Source: an uncultured bacterium
GTDB lineage: Bacteria > Verrucomicrobiota > Verrucomicrobiia > CAIQCK01
Length of the DNA stretch: 64,000 nucleotides
Assembly: GCA_903870275.1 (NCBI GenBank)
Contig: CAIQCK010000035.1
Location: 16,050-80,049 of the forward strand
Direction of reading: 5' to 3'
Position numbers and translations under genes: made by a program. Shown here in pieces: positions 1 through 7,870 of the stretch (position 1 is its first letter; every line of letters starts with the position of its first letter). The notes under the pieces are model-generated. The model was not told the origin of the DNA. It was given only the letters and a program-made list of their open reading frames with translations, and did not search any database.

Positions 1-1682
1 CAGCGCTCGCGATACTTGCGCACCATCATTTCGGCCTGCTCGAAGACCTTGTGCGCGGCGTAAATCTGCCGCACGCGATGGATCGCACACTCGCACTTCT
101 CCTTGTCGCCGAGAATGTCGCGCAGTTCGTGTTTTTGCGTCGGAGTCGCCGCCTCCAGCGCCAGCGCAAGCAGCAACGTCGGCCGCGCGCTGAACACGTC
201 CTGCCCGCGCACAAGTTTGTTGTCGTTGTCGCCGTCCCAGTCCTTCAGGTCGTTGATGATCTGGTAGGCCACGCCCAGGTTGCGCGAAAATTCGGCGACG
301 AGCGATTCGTGGGCGCCCACGGGGCCGGCCAGCCTCATGCCGGCGTAGAGCGCGGCTTCAAAGGCCGGCGCGGTCTTGAGCGCGTAAATTTTCAACGCAT
401 CGAGGGGTTTGATTTCCTTGCTGCCGCCGTCGCGCCAGAACAGCTCGGCACCCTGCCCTTCGGCGAGTTTCTCGTGCGCCTGCGCGAGGCGTTCCAGGAT
501 GTCGTTCACCATGTCCGCGCCGAGCGCCTTCGCCTCGCGGCTGACGAGCCGGTAGCCGAGGCCGACGAGGTAATCGCCGACGTTAATCGCCGTCGGCACG
601 CCATGGCGGCGGTGAAGCGTCTCGCGGCCGTAACGATACGTGTCATCGTCCTCGATGTCGTCGTGCAGCAGCGACGCCTTGTGGAACACCTCCATCGCCA
701 TCGCCACGCGCCGGACCGCGGCCGGAAGCTCCACCGGCGTGCTCATGTCCGCGGGCCGGATGTTTTTGCCGCCGTTCATCGCGTCGTAAGCCGCCAGCGT
801 GATGAACGGCCGGAACCGTTTGCCGCCCGATGCGATCCAGTCGTAGCCGAGCGATTCTGTCGCCCCGATGGGATCGGCGTCGCCGGGCGGCGCGACGCGG
901 CTGCGCGGCGCGAGCGCGTTGAGCGGCGTCTCGGCAAACATGGCATTCGCTGCGCGCAAGAGGGGCAGGTAGGTGCGTGTGCGTTTCGGCGGCGCCGTGG
1001 CGCGAAGCTTCACCGCCTCGCTGACCCAGTCCACATCCACCGTCGTGGAGGCGCAATCCTGCGACAACAGCGGCACCGCCAGCGACGGCACGCCGACCTT
1101 GAGCACCTTGTCGAACGCCCGCTCCAGCGCGTTCAGGCAGGCGACGCCGAGCACCGCGTCCACCTCGCCGCTGGTGAGCACCTTCAGCATCGCCGGCGTT
1201 CCCTCGGCCACTAGCACCTTGTAACCGAGATCGTCTGCGGTGAGTTTGAAGTCCGCGATGACGCAGCCGCCGCAGCCCGTGCAGTTCATGCCCACGGCAT
1301 CGTAGTCCGCCGGACACGTCTCGGCGTGCTTGAGGCAATGCGGCAACAGCAGCAGCCGCCGTTTGAAATCCACCGCCATGAATTGTTCGCGCCAGAACTC
1401 GTTGCTGATCGCGACCATCGTGAAGCCCAGATAGCCCGGCGGCAGCCCGGCCGCTTGCATCAACTGTTCGGCGTGGCTGCGGAGAAGTTCCTTCGTCAGC
1501 GGATGCGACCGGTCGAACTTCGCCGCCACGCGCGCCGCTTCCAGCCGGATTTTCAGCCGCAATTCCTTTGCCGGTGGAATCAGCTTCAGATGCGCCGTGC
1601 TCAAGTCATGCGCCTCCGGCTCGCCGCGCTTGGCGCGCGCCGGCCGGTTCGTCGATAAAATGTTTTCCGTTCCAATCCCCAT
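1..1682 (-). CDS. DUF116 - polyprenyl synthetase fusion (3' end off the window)
   Basis: Trans-isoprenyl diphosphate synthase with an unusual N-terminal domain. Residues about 100-240 are DUF116-like and cysteine-rich (C116, C123 and CTGCGGC at 134-140), probably an Fe-S site. From about 270 the isoprenyl synthase fold follows: GGKRFRP (286-292), first Asp-rich motif DDIED (341-345), and a second motif read as NDLKD (477-481), where the usual first Asp is Asn. Such enzymes extend allylic diphosphates with isopentenyl diphosphate. ATG at 1682 gives 560 codons to the window edge, so the C-terminus is missing. It is the last visible gene of an operon with a terpene cyclase and a radical SAM enzyme, which suggests it makes their C15-C30 precursor (inference). 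The domains are clear; chain length and the DUF116 role are unknown. Confidence 0.88.
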   Translation of the reverse strand, partial: MGIGTENILSTNRPARAKRGEPEAHDLSTAHLKLIPPAKELRLKIRLEAARVAAKFDRSHPLTKELLRSHAEQLMQAAGLPPGYLGFTMVAISNEFWREQFMAVDFKRRLLLLPHCLKHAETCPADYDAVGMNCTGCGGCVIADFKLTADDLGYKVLVAEGTPAMLKVLTSGEVDAVLGVACLNALERAFDKVLKVGVPSLAVPLLSQDCASTTVDVDWVSEAVKLRATAPPKRTRTYLPLLRAANAMFAETPLNALAPRSRVAPPGDADPIGATESLGYDWIASGGKRFRPFITLAAYDAMNGGKNIRPADMSTPVELPAAVRRVAMAMEVFHKASLLHDDIEDDDTYRYGRETLHRRHGVPTAINVGDYLVGLGYRLVSREAKALGADMVNDILERLAQAHEKLAEGQGAELFWRDGGSKEIKPLDALKIYALKTAPAFEAALYAGMRLAGPVGAHESLVAEFSRNLGVAYQIINDLKDWDGDNDNKLVRGQDVFSARPTLLLALALEAATPTQKHELRDILGDKEKCECAIHRVRQIYAAHKVFEQAEMMVRKYRER

Positions 1683-1719
1683 GGGACTTGTAGGCCGCAT
1701 CCTAACCAGTTGCTTGAAG

Positions 1720-1790
1720 GCGGCGCAAGCCTCCAGCTTGCGAATCCCGCCGTCCAGGACGAACGCAAGCCGGAAGCTTGCGCCACCCTG
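1720..1790. repeat. Paired CGCAAGC...GCTTGCG hairpins
   Basis: Two adjacent short hairpins lie between the cyclase gene and the DUF116 fusion: CGCAAGC-CTCCA-GCTTGCG at about 1724-1742 and CGCAAGC-CGGAA-GCTTGCG at 1764-1782. The arms are identical, so the two can also pair with each other. There is no T-run, so this looks more like a REP-type doublet than a terminator. Confidence 0.7.
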
Positions 1791-1816
1791 TCGCCGCGCC
1801 CTTTATTCGTGAGAGA

Positions 1817-3616
1817 TCACGGTTCATGGCCCGTCGCCTCGCGAAACGCCTCGGTCGCAAAAATCAGCGGATAGAGCTTTTCGAAATACCAGAGCTTGGC
1901 GAAGTAAAACCCGATCGGCGACGGCTCGTGGAGTGCGCCCGCGTCGAGCCGCGCCGCCAGCCACTGCAAGCCGCGCCCCGCCGCAATCTCGCCATCGTAG
2001 CGCCCGCGCAATGCCGAAACCGCCAGTGACGTTTCCTCGACGCTCGACGGCGCACTCTTCGCGCCGCCCCAGCCGTCGTCGTCGTTCTGCGCCGCCACCA
2101 GCCACGCCCGCCCGCGCTGCGCCGCCGGTTCAGAGGCTAGGCCGAGCGCGCGATACGCCGCCAGCACGCGCGCGGTGCCATAGACAGGATTTTCATCGCC
2201 CGCCACATGCTCGTTGCCGAACCACAGCGGCAACCACGAGCCGTCCGCCCGCTGCTCGCGCGCGAGATAGCCAAAACCTGCTGTGATGGCGCGATCTATC
2301 GCTTCGCTGTAGCGGCGGTCCAGAACCGCCGGCTTTTCGTTCGCCGGCAAACGGCGGTCATGGACCGCCGCTACAGGGTTGTGCCACGCCGCCAGCGCGC
2401 GAATCACGTGCGCCGTCAGGTCCGCGCCGCTGCGGTCGAACGGCAGGTTCGTCCAGCCGCGGCAAAACGTCGGCCAGCCGCCGTCGCGGTTCTGCAAATC
2501 CAGCAGCCATTGCGCGCCGCGTTGCGCCGCGTCGCGCGAAGCGTCGTTGAGCGGCAGGCGCTTCAACGCCAGCAACGCGCCTGCCGTATCGTCGGCGTCG
2601 GGCACGCTTCCGGGCAGATGCGTCCAACCCCAGCCGCCCGGCGCGGCGTTGGTGTAGGGATGAACGTCGCGGAACTGGCACGAAAGAATCCAGTCGCGGG
2701 TGACTGTCTCTGGGAGCGCGGCCAGACTCCCATTCAGCGCATTCACGCTCAGCGTCGTCAGCCAGCATGAGAGATTGCTGTCAATCGGCCAACCACCGTC
2801 GGGCCGCACAGCGCTCACGAGAAATTCGACGGCCTTCCGCGCGACCGGGTGTTCGGCGCGTCCGCACGCCGACAGCGCCATCGTCACGAAGCTGGTCAAC
2901 GGCACCGCCTCCAGAAACCCGCCGCTGGCCGGCTGGATTGACTCCAACACCCGCAGACTTTTTCCAACCGCCGCTGCGCGCACACCCCGCGCCAGCGGGT
3001 TTTTCGGTGGGCGTTTCGCAAATCGCGCCTGGCCGATGGCGATGAGCGCCGGCAGCGCGTAGCTCACCACTGGCAACCGCAGCGCCGCGAAGAACCGCGC
3101 CGGCACGCAGGCCAGCTCGAACGGCAGCGCGTCCACCTCGCTCCAGTCGGCGAGACCGGCCAGCGCGCACGTCATTAGGATCGGCACGGCGAACGTCTTG
3201 TCCTTGCCGTAGCGGGCGCGGACCGCTGCGATGCCGCCGGCGCGTGCGACGTAATCCCCGGCGCGATCCAGGCAGTGTTGATACTCGTTGGCGGCGCCGG
3301 CGATGTGAAACGCGGCGCGCGCGAGCATGGTGGTGGAAATGTTGCTGCGGCTTTTTGGCGTGTCTCCCCAGCCGCCGTCGCTGTTCTGATGCGCGGCGAG
3401 ATAGCGAAGGCCGTTGAGGATCAGCGTGGAGTGTGGAGCGTGGAGCGTGGAGCGTTCAGAGACGCACGCCAGCGCGCACACCGCCGTGGCCGTCGAGAGC
3501 GCGGAAGTGGAAAGTTCGCCGGGCCAGAAGCCTTCAGCGTTGCGTTCGGCCAGCAATGCCTCGCGCGCAACTCTCCGGCATCGCTCGATGTCGGCATGGG
3601 CAATCTCGTGGTTCAC
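1817..3616 (-). CDS. Squalene-hopene cyclase-like class II terpene cyclase
   Basis: Predicted cyclase of a linear C30-type isoprenoid. The 599-residue alpha/alpha-barrel protein carries the catalytic acid motif DADDTA (340-345) and several QW-type repeats: QNSDGGWGDT (78-86), RPDGGWP (271-277), QNRDGGWPTF (375-384), QRADGSW (455-461) and QNDDDGW (510-516). The GTG start at 3616 overlaps the radical SAM stop by four bases (GTGA), so translational coupling is likely. Longer in-frame readings upstream only shadow the radical SAM gene. Two odd segments interrupt the family fold: residues 54-66, encoded by a 7-base tandem repeat, and residues 413-437, encoded by a palindromic element. Substrate and product (hopene or another cyclic terpene) cannot be told from sequence. 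Confidence 0.92.
   Translation of the reverse strand: MNHEIAHADIERCRRVAREALLAERNAEGFWPGELSTSALSTATAVCALACVSERSTLHAPHSTLILNGLRYLAAHQNSDGGWGDTPKSRSNISTTMLARAAFHIAGAANEYQHCLDRAGDYVARAGGIAAVRARYGKDKTFAVPILMTCALAGLADWSEVDALPFELACVPARFFAALRLPVVSYALPALIAIGQARFAKRPPKNPLARGVRAAAVGKSLRVLESIQPASGGFLEAVPLTSFVTMALSACGRAEHPVARKAVEFLVSAVRPDGGWPIDSNLSCWLTTLSVNALNGSLAALPETVTRDWILSCQFRDVHPYTNAAPGGWGWTHLPGSVPDADDTAGALLALKRLPLNDASRDAAQRGAQWLLDLQNRDGGWPTFCRGWTNLPFDRSGADLTAHVIRALAAWHNPVAAVHDRRLPANEKPAVLDRRYSEAIDRAITAGFGYLAREQRADGSWLPLWFGNEHVAGDENPVYGTARVLAAYRALGLASEPAAQRGRAWLVAAQNDDDGWGGAKSAPSSVEETSLAVSALRGRYDGEIAAGRGLQWLAARLDAGALHEPSPIGFYFAKLWYFEKLYPLIFATEAFREATGHEP
2307..2376. repeat. REPIN-like palindrome inside the terpene cyclase gene
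   Basis: About 70 bases with 25-base inverted arms (left starts CTGTAGCGGCGGTCC, right ends CCGCCGCTACAG) that differ at two positions. Each arm is itself a small hairpin with a GTAG foot. It is read through in frame and encodes residues 413-437 of the cyclase. The same sequence family occurs in non-coding DNA at 43616-43689. Confidence 0.85.
3426..3453. repeat. Four 7-base GTGGAGC tandem repeats in the cyclase gene
   Basis: Four head-to-tail copies of GTGGAGC/GTGGAGT. On the coding strand they give the low-complexity stretch STLHAPHST near residues 56-64 of the terpene cyclase, between its first helices and the QNSDGGW repeat. Confidence 0.75.
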
Positions 3617-5154
3617 ACCGCCGCCTCGCGTTTCGGTTTCGGCTCCCGCAACTTTTTCGCGCCCCACGCAAACTTCGCCCGCCACTGCAGAGACTGGAGC
3701 CGGCCGGTCACCTGGATGAACAGCCGCTTGCCAATGCCGGAGCCCGCGCCGACCTGGTTGTCCCAATACATTTTCGGGATCCATTTGAAGTTCATTTCGT
3801 AGCCGAGCCGGAACAACCGCCAGTGGTCGGGCGTCATGTCGGCGATGGTGAACGGCTTGCCATGCTCCGGCAACACCGGCGCATGGAAGATCGGAAAGAC
3901 GCAGAGTTTTTCGTGATACAGCCGCTCGATCAGCCGGACGGTTTTGCGCACATCGTCGGGTGTCTCGCCGGGCAGGCCGAGGATGACGCTGATGAACGGA
4001 AAGAAGCCGGCCCTCACCACCCTGCGGCAGGTCTCCTCGCAAAGGTCCGCCCACTCGCCGGGCTTCCACGGACGGATTTTTCCGCCGCGCATGTTGCGCT
4101 CGAGCAACTCGCCGCTGGCGGTCTCGACGCCGAGGTTGAGCCAGAGGTAACGATGCCGCTGCCCCTCGGTCATGATGGAATAAACCTCGCACAGGTCGTC
4201 GTCGCTGTAGCGCGCGGCGGAAATGATGTTGGCGTGGTCGAGTTGGATGAGGCGCAGACCGCGCAGATCGCGGATTTTCCGGACGAGCGATTTGAGCGCG
4301 GGCGGATTGACGCCATTGACGTGGCTTGGCGTGCCGTAACGAAAGAAATCCTCGCTGATGAGCACGATGTTGTCCACACCACCGGCAAGATTGGTCCTCA
4401 CATCGGCGAGAATCGTTTCTTCCGGCAGATGCACCATCGGCTCGGCCGCCACCGTGCAAAAATCGCAGCCTTTGCCGCAGCCGCGGCTAATCTCGACGAC
4501 GCCCATCGAGGTCGGGCCGGCAATGGCGGGAATATCCGCCGCCGACGGCGTGTCGGCCTGAACGAACGTCGGAGCGCCGCCGCCATCGGCGAGCTTCCGG
4601 AACAACTCCGGTATCACACCCTCGGCGTAACCGCTGACAACCGTGTCCACGCCGAGCGCGGCGCGCTGTTCTTCACGTTGCGCGAACTGCCAGGCGCCCG
4701 CGCCGCCGGCAACGACTCGGAACCCGAAGCGTTGTTTCAGTTCCCTCACCTGCCGAAGCAGCGCCTCGAACCACAACACGGTATAGAGCCGGCCGCCGGC
4801 CATGTCGGTCATGGTGGTGTTGCTCATGCCGAGGCCGAATGGATCGCCGGAAGCGACGGCGACGATCCGCGTGTCGCGGCCGACGACAGCGGCAAGGTTC
4901 TCCGGCGGCACGATGGCGATGTCATCCCGCAAAAAACCGCCGCGCAGTAAACTGGCTTCAATGCGGCGCAGGCCCAGCGGCGCTTTGCGGGCCAGCGGAC
5001 CGGCGGTGGGCACGGGTCGCGAGAGAAACCGCCGCATGATGAATTCCGGCACGACGTTGGTCTGCACCGTACCCATGATGCCGTCGAACAACGTCGCGTA
5101 GTCCGCCATCAGCGTGCGGTCCGCCGTGAGGACGATGAGAAATCCGTTTTTCAC
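3613..5154 (-). CDS. Radical SAM protein with N-terminal B12-binding-like region
   Basis: 513 residues. The radical SAM cluster motif is CGKGCDFC (C226, C230, C233), and the core fits the B12-binding/radical SAM superfamily, with an N-terminal Rossmann-like half (about 1-210) that lacks an obvious DxHxxG cobalamin motif. The later GLPGET motif matches a radical SAM barrel. Such enzymes methylate or rearrange unreactive carbons, and hopanoid methylases and HpnJ-like proteins are relatives. Its start overlaps the ferredoxin stop by four bases and its stop overlaps the cyclase start, so the three are co-translated. It probably acts on the isoprenoid product, with the upstream ferredoxin as electron donor (inference). 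Confidence 0.88.
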   Translation of the reverse strand: MKNGFLIVLTADRTLMADYATLFDGIMGTVQTNVVPEFIMRRFLSRPVPTAGPLARKAPLGLRRIEASLLRGGFLRDDIAIVPPENLAAVVGRDTRIVAVASGDPFGLGMSNTTMTDMAGGRLYTVLWFEALLRQVRELKQRFGFRVVAGGAGAWQFAQREEQRAALGVDTVVSGYAEGVIPELFRKLADGGGAPTFVQADTPSAADIPAIAGPTSMGVVEISRGCGKGCDFCTVAAEPMVHLPEETILADVRTNLAGGVDNIVLISEDFFRYGTPSHVNGVNPPALKSLVRKIRDLRGLRLIQLDHANIISAARYSDDDLCEVYSIMTEGQRHRYLWLNLGVETASGELLERNMRGGKIRPWKPGEWADLCEETCRRVVRAGFFPFISVILGLPGETPDDVRKTVRLIERLYHEKLCVFPIFHAPVLPEHGKPFTIADMTPDHWRLFRLGYEMNFKWIPKMYWDNQVGAGSGIGKRLFIQVTGRLQSLQWRAKFAWGAKKLREPKPKREAAV

Positions 5155-6092
5155 AGTTTCGCGTCGTCCAGCGCATCCATCAGCTTGTCGAGGTTGTCCC
5201 TGGGCTTGGCCTCTTTCTCTGCGCCCGCCAGCGCCGCGTTGCGCTCGGCAGCCGCGAGCTGGACGGCAGCGGGCGCACCAAAAAGTTCTGAGAGATCAAG
5301 CTTCCGCGCGTCAAAGCTGGCTCCCGGCGCGCCGGCGATGGCCGGGGTGCGGTGCATCGGAAAGAGGATGGCGTTCTGCGGACAGACACGGCTGCAAGCG
5401 GGACAACCTTTCTTGCAGTTGTCCGGACTTTCGACAACGACGTGTCCGTCATCATCCACGCCGTAAACGCCGAAGAGACAAAAGTCGAGACACTCCATGC
5501 AGTCGTTGCAGCGACCGAAGTCAATGACAGGATACCAACGAGAAAGGGAAACTCCCGAAGGCTGCATGCGGATGACGGAAGGCAGCGTGACGGACGCCGC
5601 AGGGCCGGCGTTGGCAGATACGGCATGCAAGTCGCGAAGGATGCGCTGGATTTCGGCGACATGCGTCGCGGTGTCGTCGTTGTCGCGAAGGTCCAACGAC
5701 CAGATGGTCCTTGCCGACGCGTTTGGCGCGCTTGCACTGTCCTTCCGCTTCTCGTCCTCCGGGTCGTCGCGGCGAAGTTGTGTTTCGCCGCGCTGGCCTT
5801 TAATGCCCAGCCGGTCGAGCGTCCAGTGGATGGCGCGCGGATAAAGCCATGCGAGCACCACGAGCGGTCCCGTCACAGAACGCAAGGACGCCACGGCCGC
5901 GTCAGCCTCGCGGAGGTCGTAAAGGTGCGGCGCCATCGCCGCCGCGACATCCGGATCGCTGGCCAACGCGGCAAGGATGTTTTCTTCCATCTCGTGCTTC
6001 CGCGGATCCTGGCCCGGCGACCGGAAAATAATGACGGCAAGTTTTTTCATTCCAACATCGTTTCGAATGCGGTGCTCCGCTGGCGTGCTCAC
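5151..6092 (-). CDS. Two-cluster 4Fe-4S ferredoxin-domain protein
   Basis: 313 residues from a GTG start that overlaps the H-like protein stop by four bases. An internal ATG (MKKLAVIIF, residue 15) is an alternative start. The N-terminal half has no recognisable motif beyond a flavodoxin-like first strand. The C-terminal half has two cysteine sets, CNDCMECLDFC and CKKGCPACSRVCP, typical of paired 4Fe-4S clusters. It lies directly before the radical SAM gene, also with a four-base overlap, so it is the natural candidate to reduce that enzyme's cluster. The sequence shows no signal peptide, so it should be cytoplasmic. Confidence 0.87.
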   Translation of the reverse strand: MSTPAEHRIRNDVGMKKLAVIIFRSPGQDPRKHEMEENILAALASDPDVAAAMAPHLYDLREADAAVASLRSVTGPLVVLAWLYPRAIHWTLDRLGIKGQRGETQLRRDDPEDEKRKDSASAPNASARTIWSLDLRDNDDTATHVAEIQRILRDLHAVSANAGPAASVTLPSVIRMQPSGVSLSRWYPVIDFGRCNDCMECLDFCLFGVYGVDDDGHVVVESPDNCKKGCPACSRVCPQNAILFPMHRTPAIAGAPGASFDARKLDLSELFGAPAAVQLAAAERNAALAGAEKEAKPRDNLDKLMDALDDAKL

Positions 6093-6574
6093 TGCGCCAT
6101 CTGTCCTTTCAGCAATTCCTGCGCCTTGGTCCAGCTTGTTTCAAGATACTTGAGATATTCCGCCGGCTCCATCGCGTCGGCGGCGCGCGCCGTCATCTCG
6201 AACAACCAGCCGGCACCGTAGCCATCCTTGTTGATCGCGGACGGATCGGCGAGCGCGCCGGCATTGAAACGCGTGATCGTGCCGTCGGCCGGCGCGTAGA
6301 GCGCGGCAACGGCTTTGGAACTTTCCACCGCGCCAATCTCGTCCTTCTGGCGGACAGCGGCGCCAGCGTCCACCGACCATTCCAAAAAATAGACCTCGCG
6401 CAACAGCCGGATCGCATAAGCCGAGAGTCCGAAACGGACGGAATCGCCCTCCGCGTTCAACCACATATGGTTGAGCGTGTAGCGCCGGTCCGTGGGAAAT
6501 CGCGCTGCGAAGTTTCCCATCATGAAAACGAGTTCGTCTGGCATGATACACCGTCGCGCCAAATCCATCGTCAT
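6089..6574 (-). CDS. Glycine-cleavage-H-like lipoyl-domain protein
   Basis: 161 residues. The lipoyl-domain signature VESSKAVAALYAPADGTI includes the lysine that is lipoylated in GcvH proteins, in the usual H-protein context (ES-K-A). ATG at 6574 overlaps the stop of the PQQ-propeller gene (ATGA), and its stop overlaps the ferredoxin start. No other glycine cleavage gene (P, T or L) is nearby, so this is not an ordinary gcvH. In this operon it may shuttle redox equivalents or a bound intermediate between ferredoxin and radical SAM enzymes (inference). Alternatively it is a GcvH paralogue serving as a lipoate store. Confidence 0.85.
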   Translation of the reverse strand: MTMDLARRCIMPDELVFMMGNFAARFPTDRRYTLNHMWLNAEGDSVRFGLSAYAIRLLREVYFLEWSVDAGAAVRQKDEIGAVESSKAVAALYAPADGTITRFNAGALADPSAINKDGYGAGWLFEMTARAADAMEPAEYLKYLETSWTKAQELLKGQMAQ

Positions 6575-7749
6575 TCCGGCGCGGCAGGGGCGAAACAATA
6601 GACGCTGCCATCCTCCGAGGCAATCACAAGCCGCCCGCGCGCCGCCGCCGGCGAGGAGGCCACCGCCGCGCCCGCCGTGAATTGCCAGTGTTTGGCTCCG
6701 GTGGCCAGATCGAGTTCGTAGAGATTGCCGTCGTGCGACCCGACGAACACGCGCCCACCGACGATCATCGGCGACGATTCCACTTTCGATTTTGTTTGGA
6801 AGCTCCAAACCTCCGCGCCGTTCGCGGCGTCAAAGCAGTGCACGCGCTTGTCGCGCCCGCCGACGACCACGCGGTTGCCCGTCACGGCCGCCGATGAATA
6901 ATATTCAATCGCGCTGTCCTTCGGCGCGTATTGCCACTCCGTTTTCGCGGTCTGCCAGTTGGCGCAGACGAACTGCTCGCCGAGCGTCCCCAGAAACGCT
7001 CGCGCTCCGGCAACGGCCGGCGACGCGGCGGCGTAGGCGCCCAATTCGCAGCTCGACGCCTCCTTGCCGGTGGCCACGTCGATCACGCGAAGCTGGCCGT
7101 CGCAGCCGGAGATGAGCGCCTTGCCGTCCACCACCGCCGGCGTCGCGTGAACGCGCCCCGCGGTCTGGAATTTCCACGCCAGCTTGCCGTCGGCGGCGTT
7201 CAGACAATAAAGATTCTCGTCGTAGGAGCCGAACAACACGCGGTCACCCGCGCAGTTGGCCGACGACATGATTTCCGCGTCGGTCTTGAACGTCCAGTTC
7301 GTGCGGCCGGTCGCGGCGTCCACCGCGTGAAACTCGCCGCCGTCGTCGCCGACGAAGACAACGCCGCCCTGCACCGTTGGCGACGCCTTCACCGCGCCCC
7401 CGAAGCGATGGGTCCAGCGCAGCTTGCCCGTGGCCAGATCGAGCGCGTGCAGCGCGTTGCTGTCGGAGCCGATGAACACCGTGTTGCCGACGATGGCCGC
7501 CGACGATTCGATCGAGTCCTCGGCCTTGAACGTCCACGCCAGCTTCAACTTGGGCGCGAGCGAGCCGGTGGCGACGCCGGTTAGTTGCGGATTGCCGCGG
7601 AACATCGGCCAGTCGCTGGTGTCGGCGGCGGTCGCGGGCGACGACGAGCCGCCGGGCTTTGCAGCCGACGAATCGCCCTGCCGGCCACAGCCGCAGGCGG
7701 CCATGAGAGACGCGGCGAAAACGAATCGGGCGAGTGTTTTTATTTCCAT
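6571..7749 (-). CDS. PQQ-repeat beta-propeller lipoprotein
   Basis: 392 residues. The N-terminus is a lipoprotein signal with lipobox-like LMAACGC. The rest consists of repeated blades such as LYCLNAADGKLAWKF, VHCFDAANGAEVWSF and LYELDLATGAKHWQF, an eight-bladed-type PQQ-like propeller without evident quinone ligands. BamB-like proteins and many PVC scaffold proteins share this fold. It is the first gene of the terpene operon and overlaps the next gene by four bases, so it is co-expressed with a cytoplasmic pathway although it should itself be exported. It may be a membrane-side acceptor or scaffold for the product, which is speculative. Confidence 0.88.
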   Translation of the reverse strand: MEIKTLARFVFAASLMAACGCGRQGDSSAAKPGGSSSPATAADTSDWPMFRGNPQLTGVATGSLAPKLKLAWTFKAEDSIESSAAIVGNTVFIGSDSNALHALDLATGKLRWTHRFGGAVKASPTVQGGVVFVGDDGGEFHAVDAATGRTNWTFKTDAEIMSSANCAGDRVLFGSYDENLYCLNAADGKLAWKFQTAGRVHATPAVVDGKALISGCDGQLRVIDVATGKEASSCELGAYAAASPAVAGARAFLGTLGEQFVCANWQTAKTEWQYAPKDSAIEYYSSAAVTGNRVVVGGRDKRVHCFDAANGAEVWSFQTKSKVESSPMIVGGRVFVGSHDGNLYELDLATGAKHWQFTAGAAVASSPAAARGRLVIASEDGSVYCFAPAAPE

Positions 7750-7870
7750 GATGAAACTTTTGTTTGGGCGAACCTATCAGGGTTGGCCGACGCTTTCAAA
7801 CAACACCGGAGCCATTGAGTGATTGCGTGCGGCGAGTGAACGTGGTATCCGAATTGCAACCATTCACGCT

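Noticed and set aside
51..1214. 387-codon plus-strand frame
   Set aside because: Antisense to the DUF116-prenyl synthase, with Arg/His-rich translation and no motif.
1817..4459. 880-codon minus frame taken as one protein
   Set aside because: Only the part from GTG 3616 has terpene-cyclase motifs; the rest is the radical SAM gene in a wrong phase.
3433..4950. 505-codon plus-strand frame
   Set aside because: Antisense to the radical SAM gene; no recognisable features.
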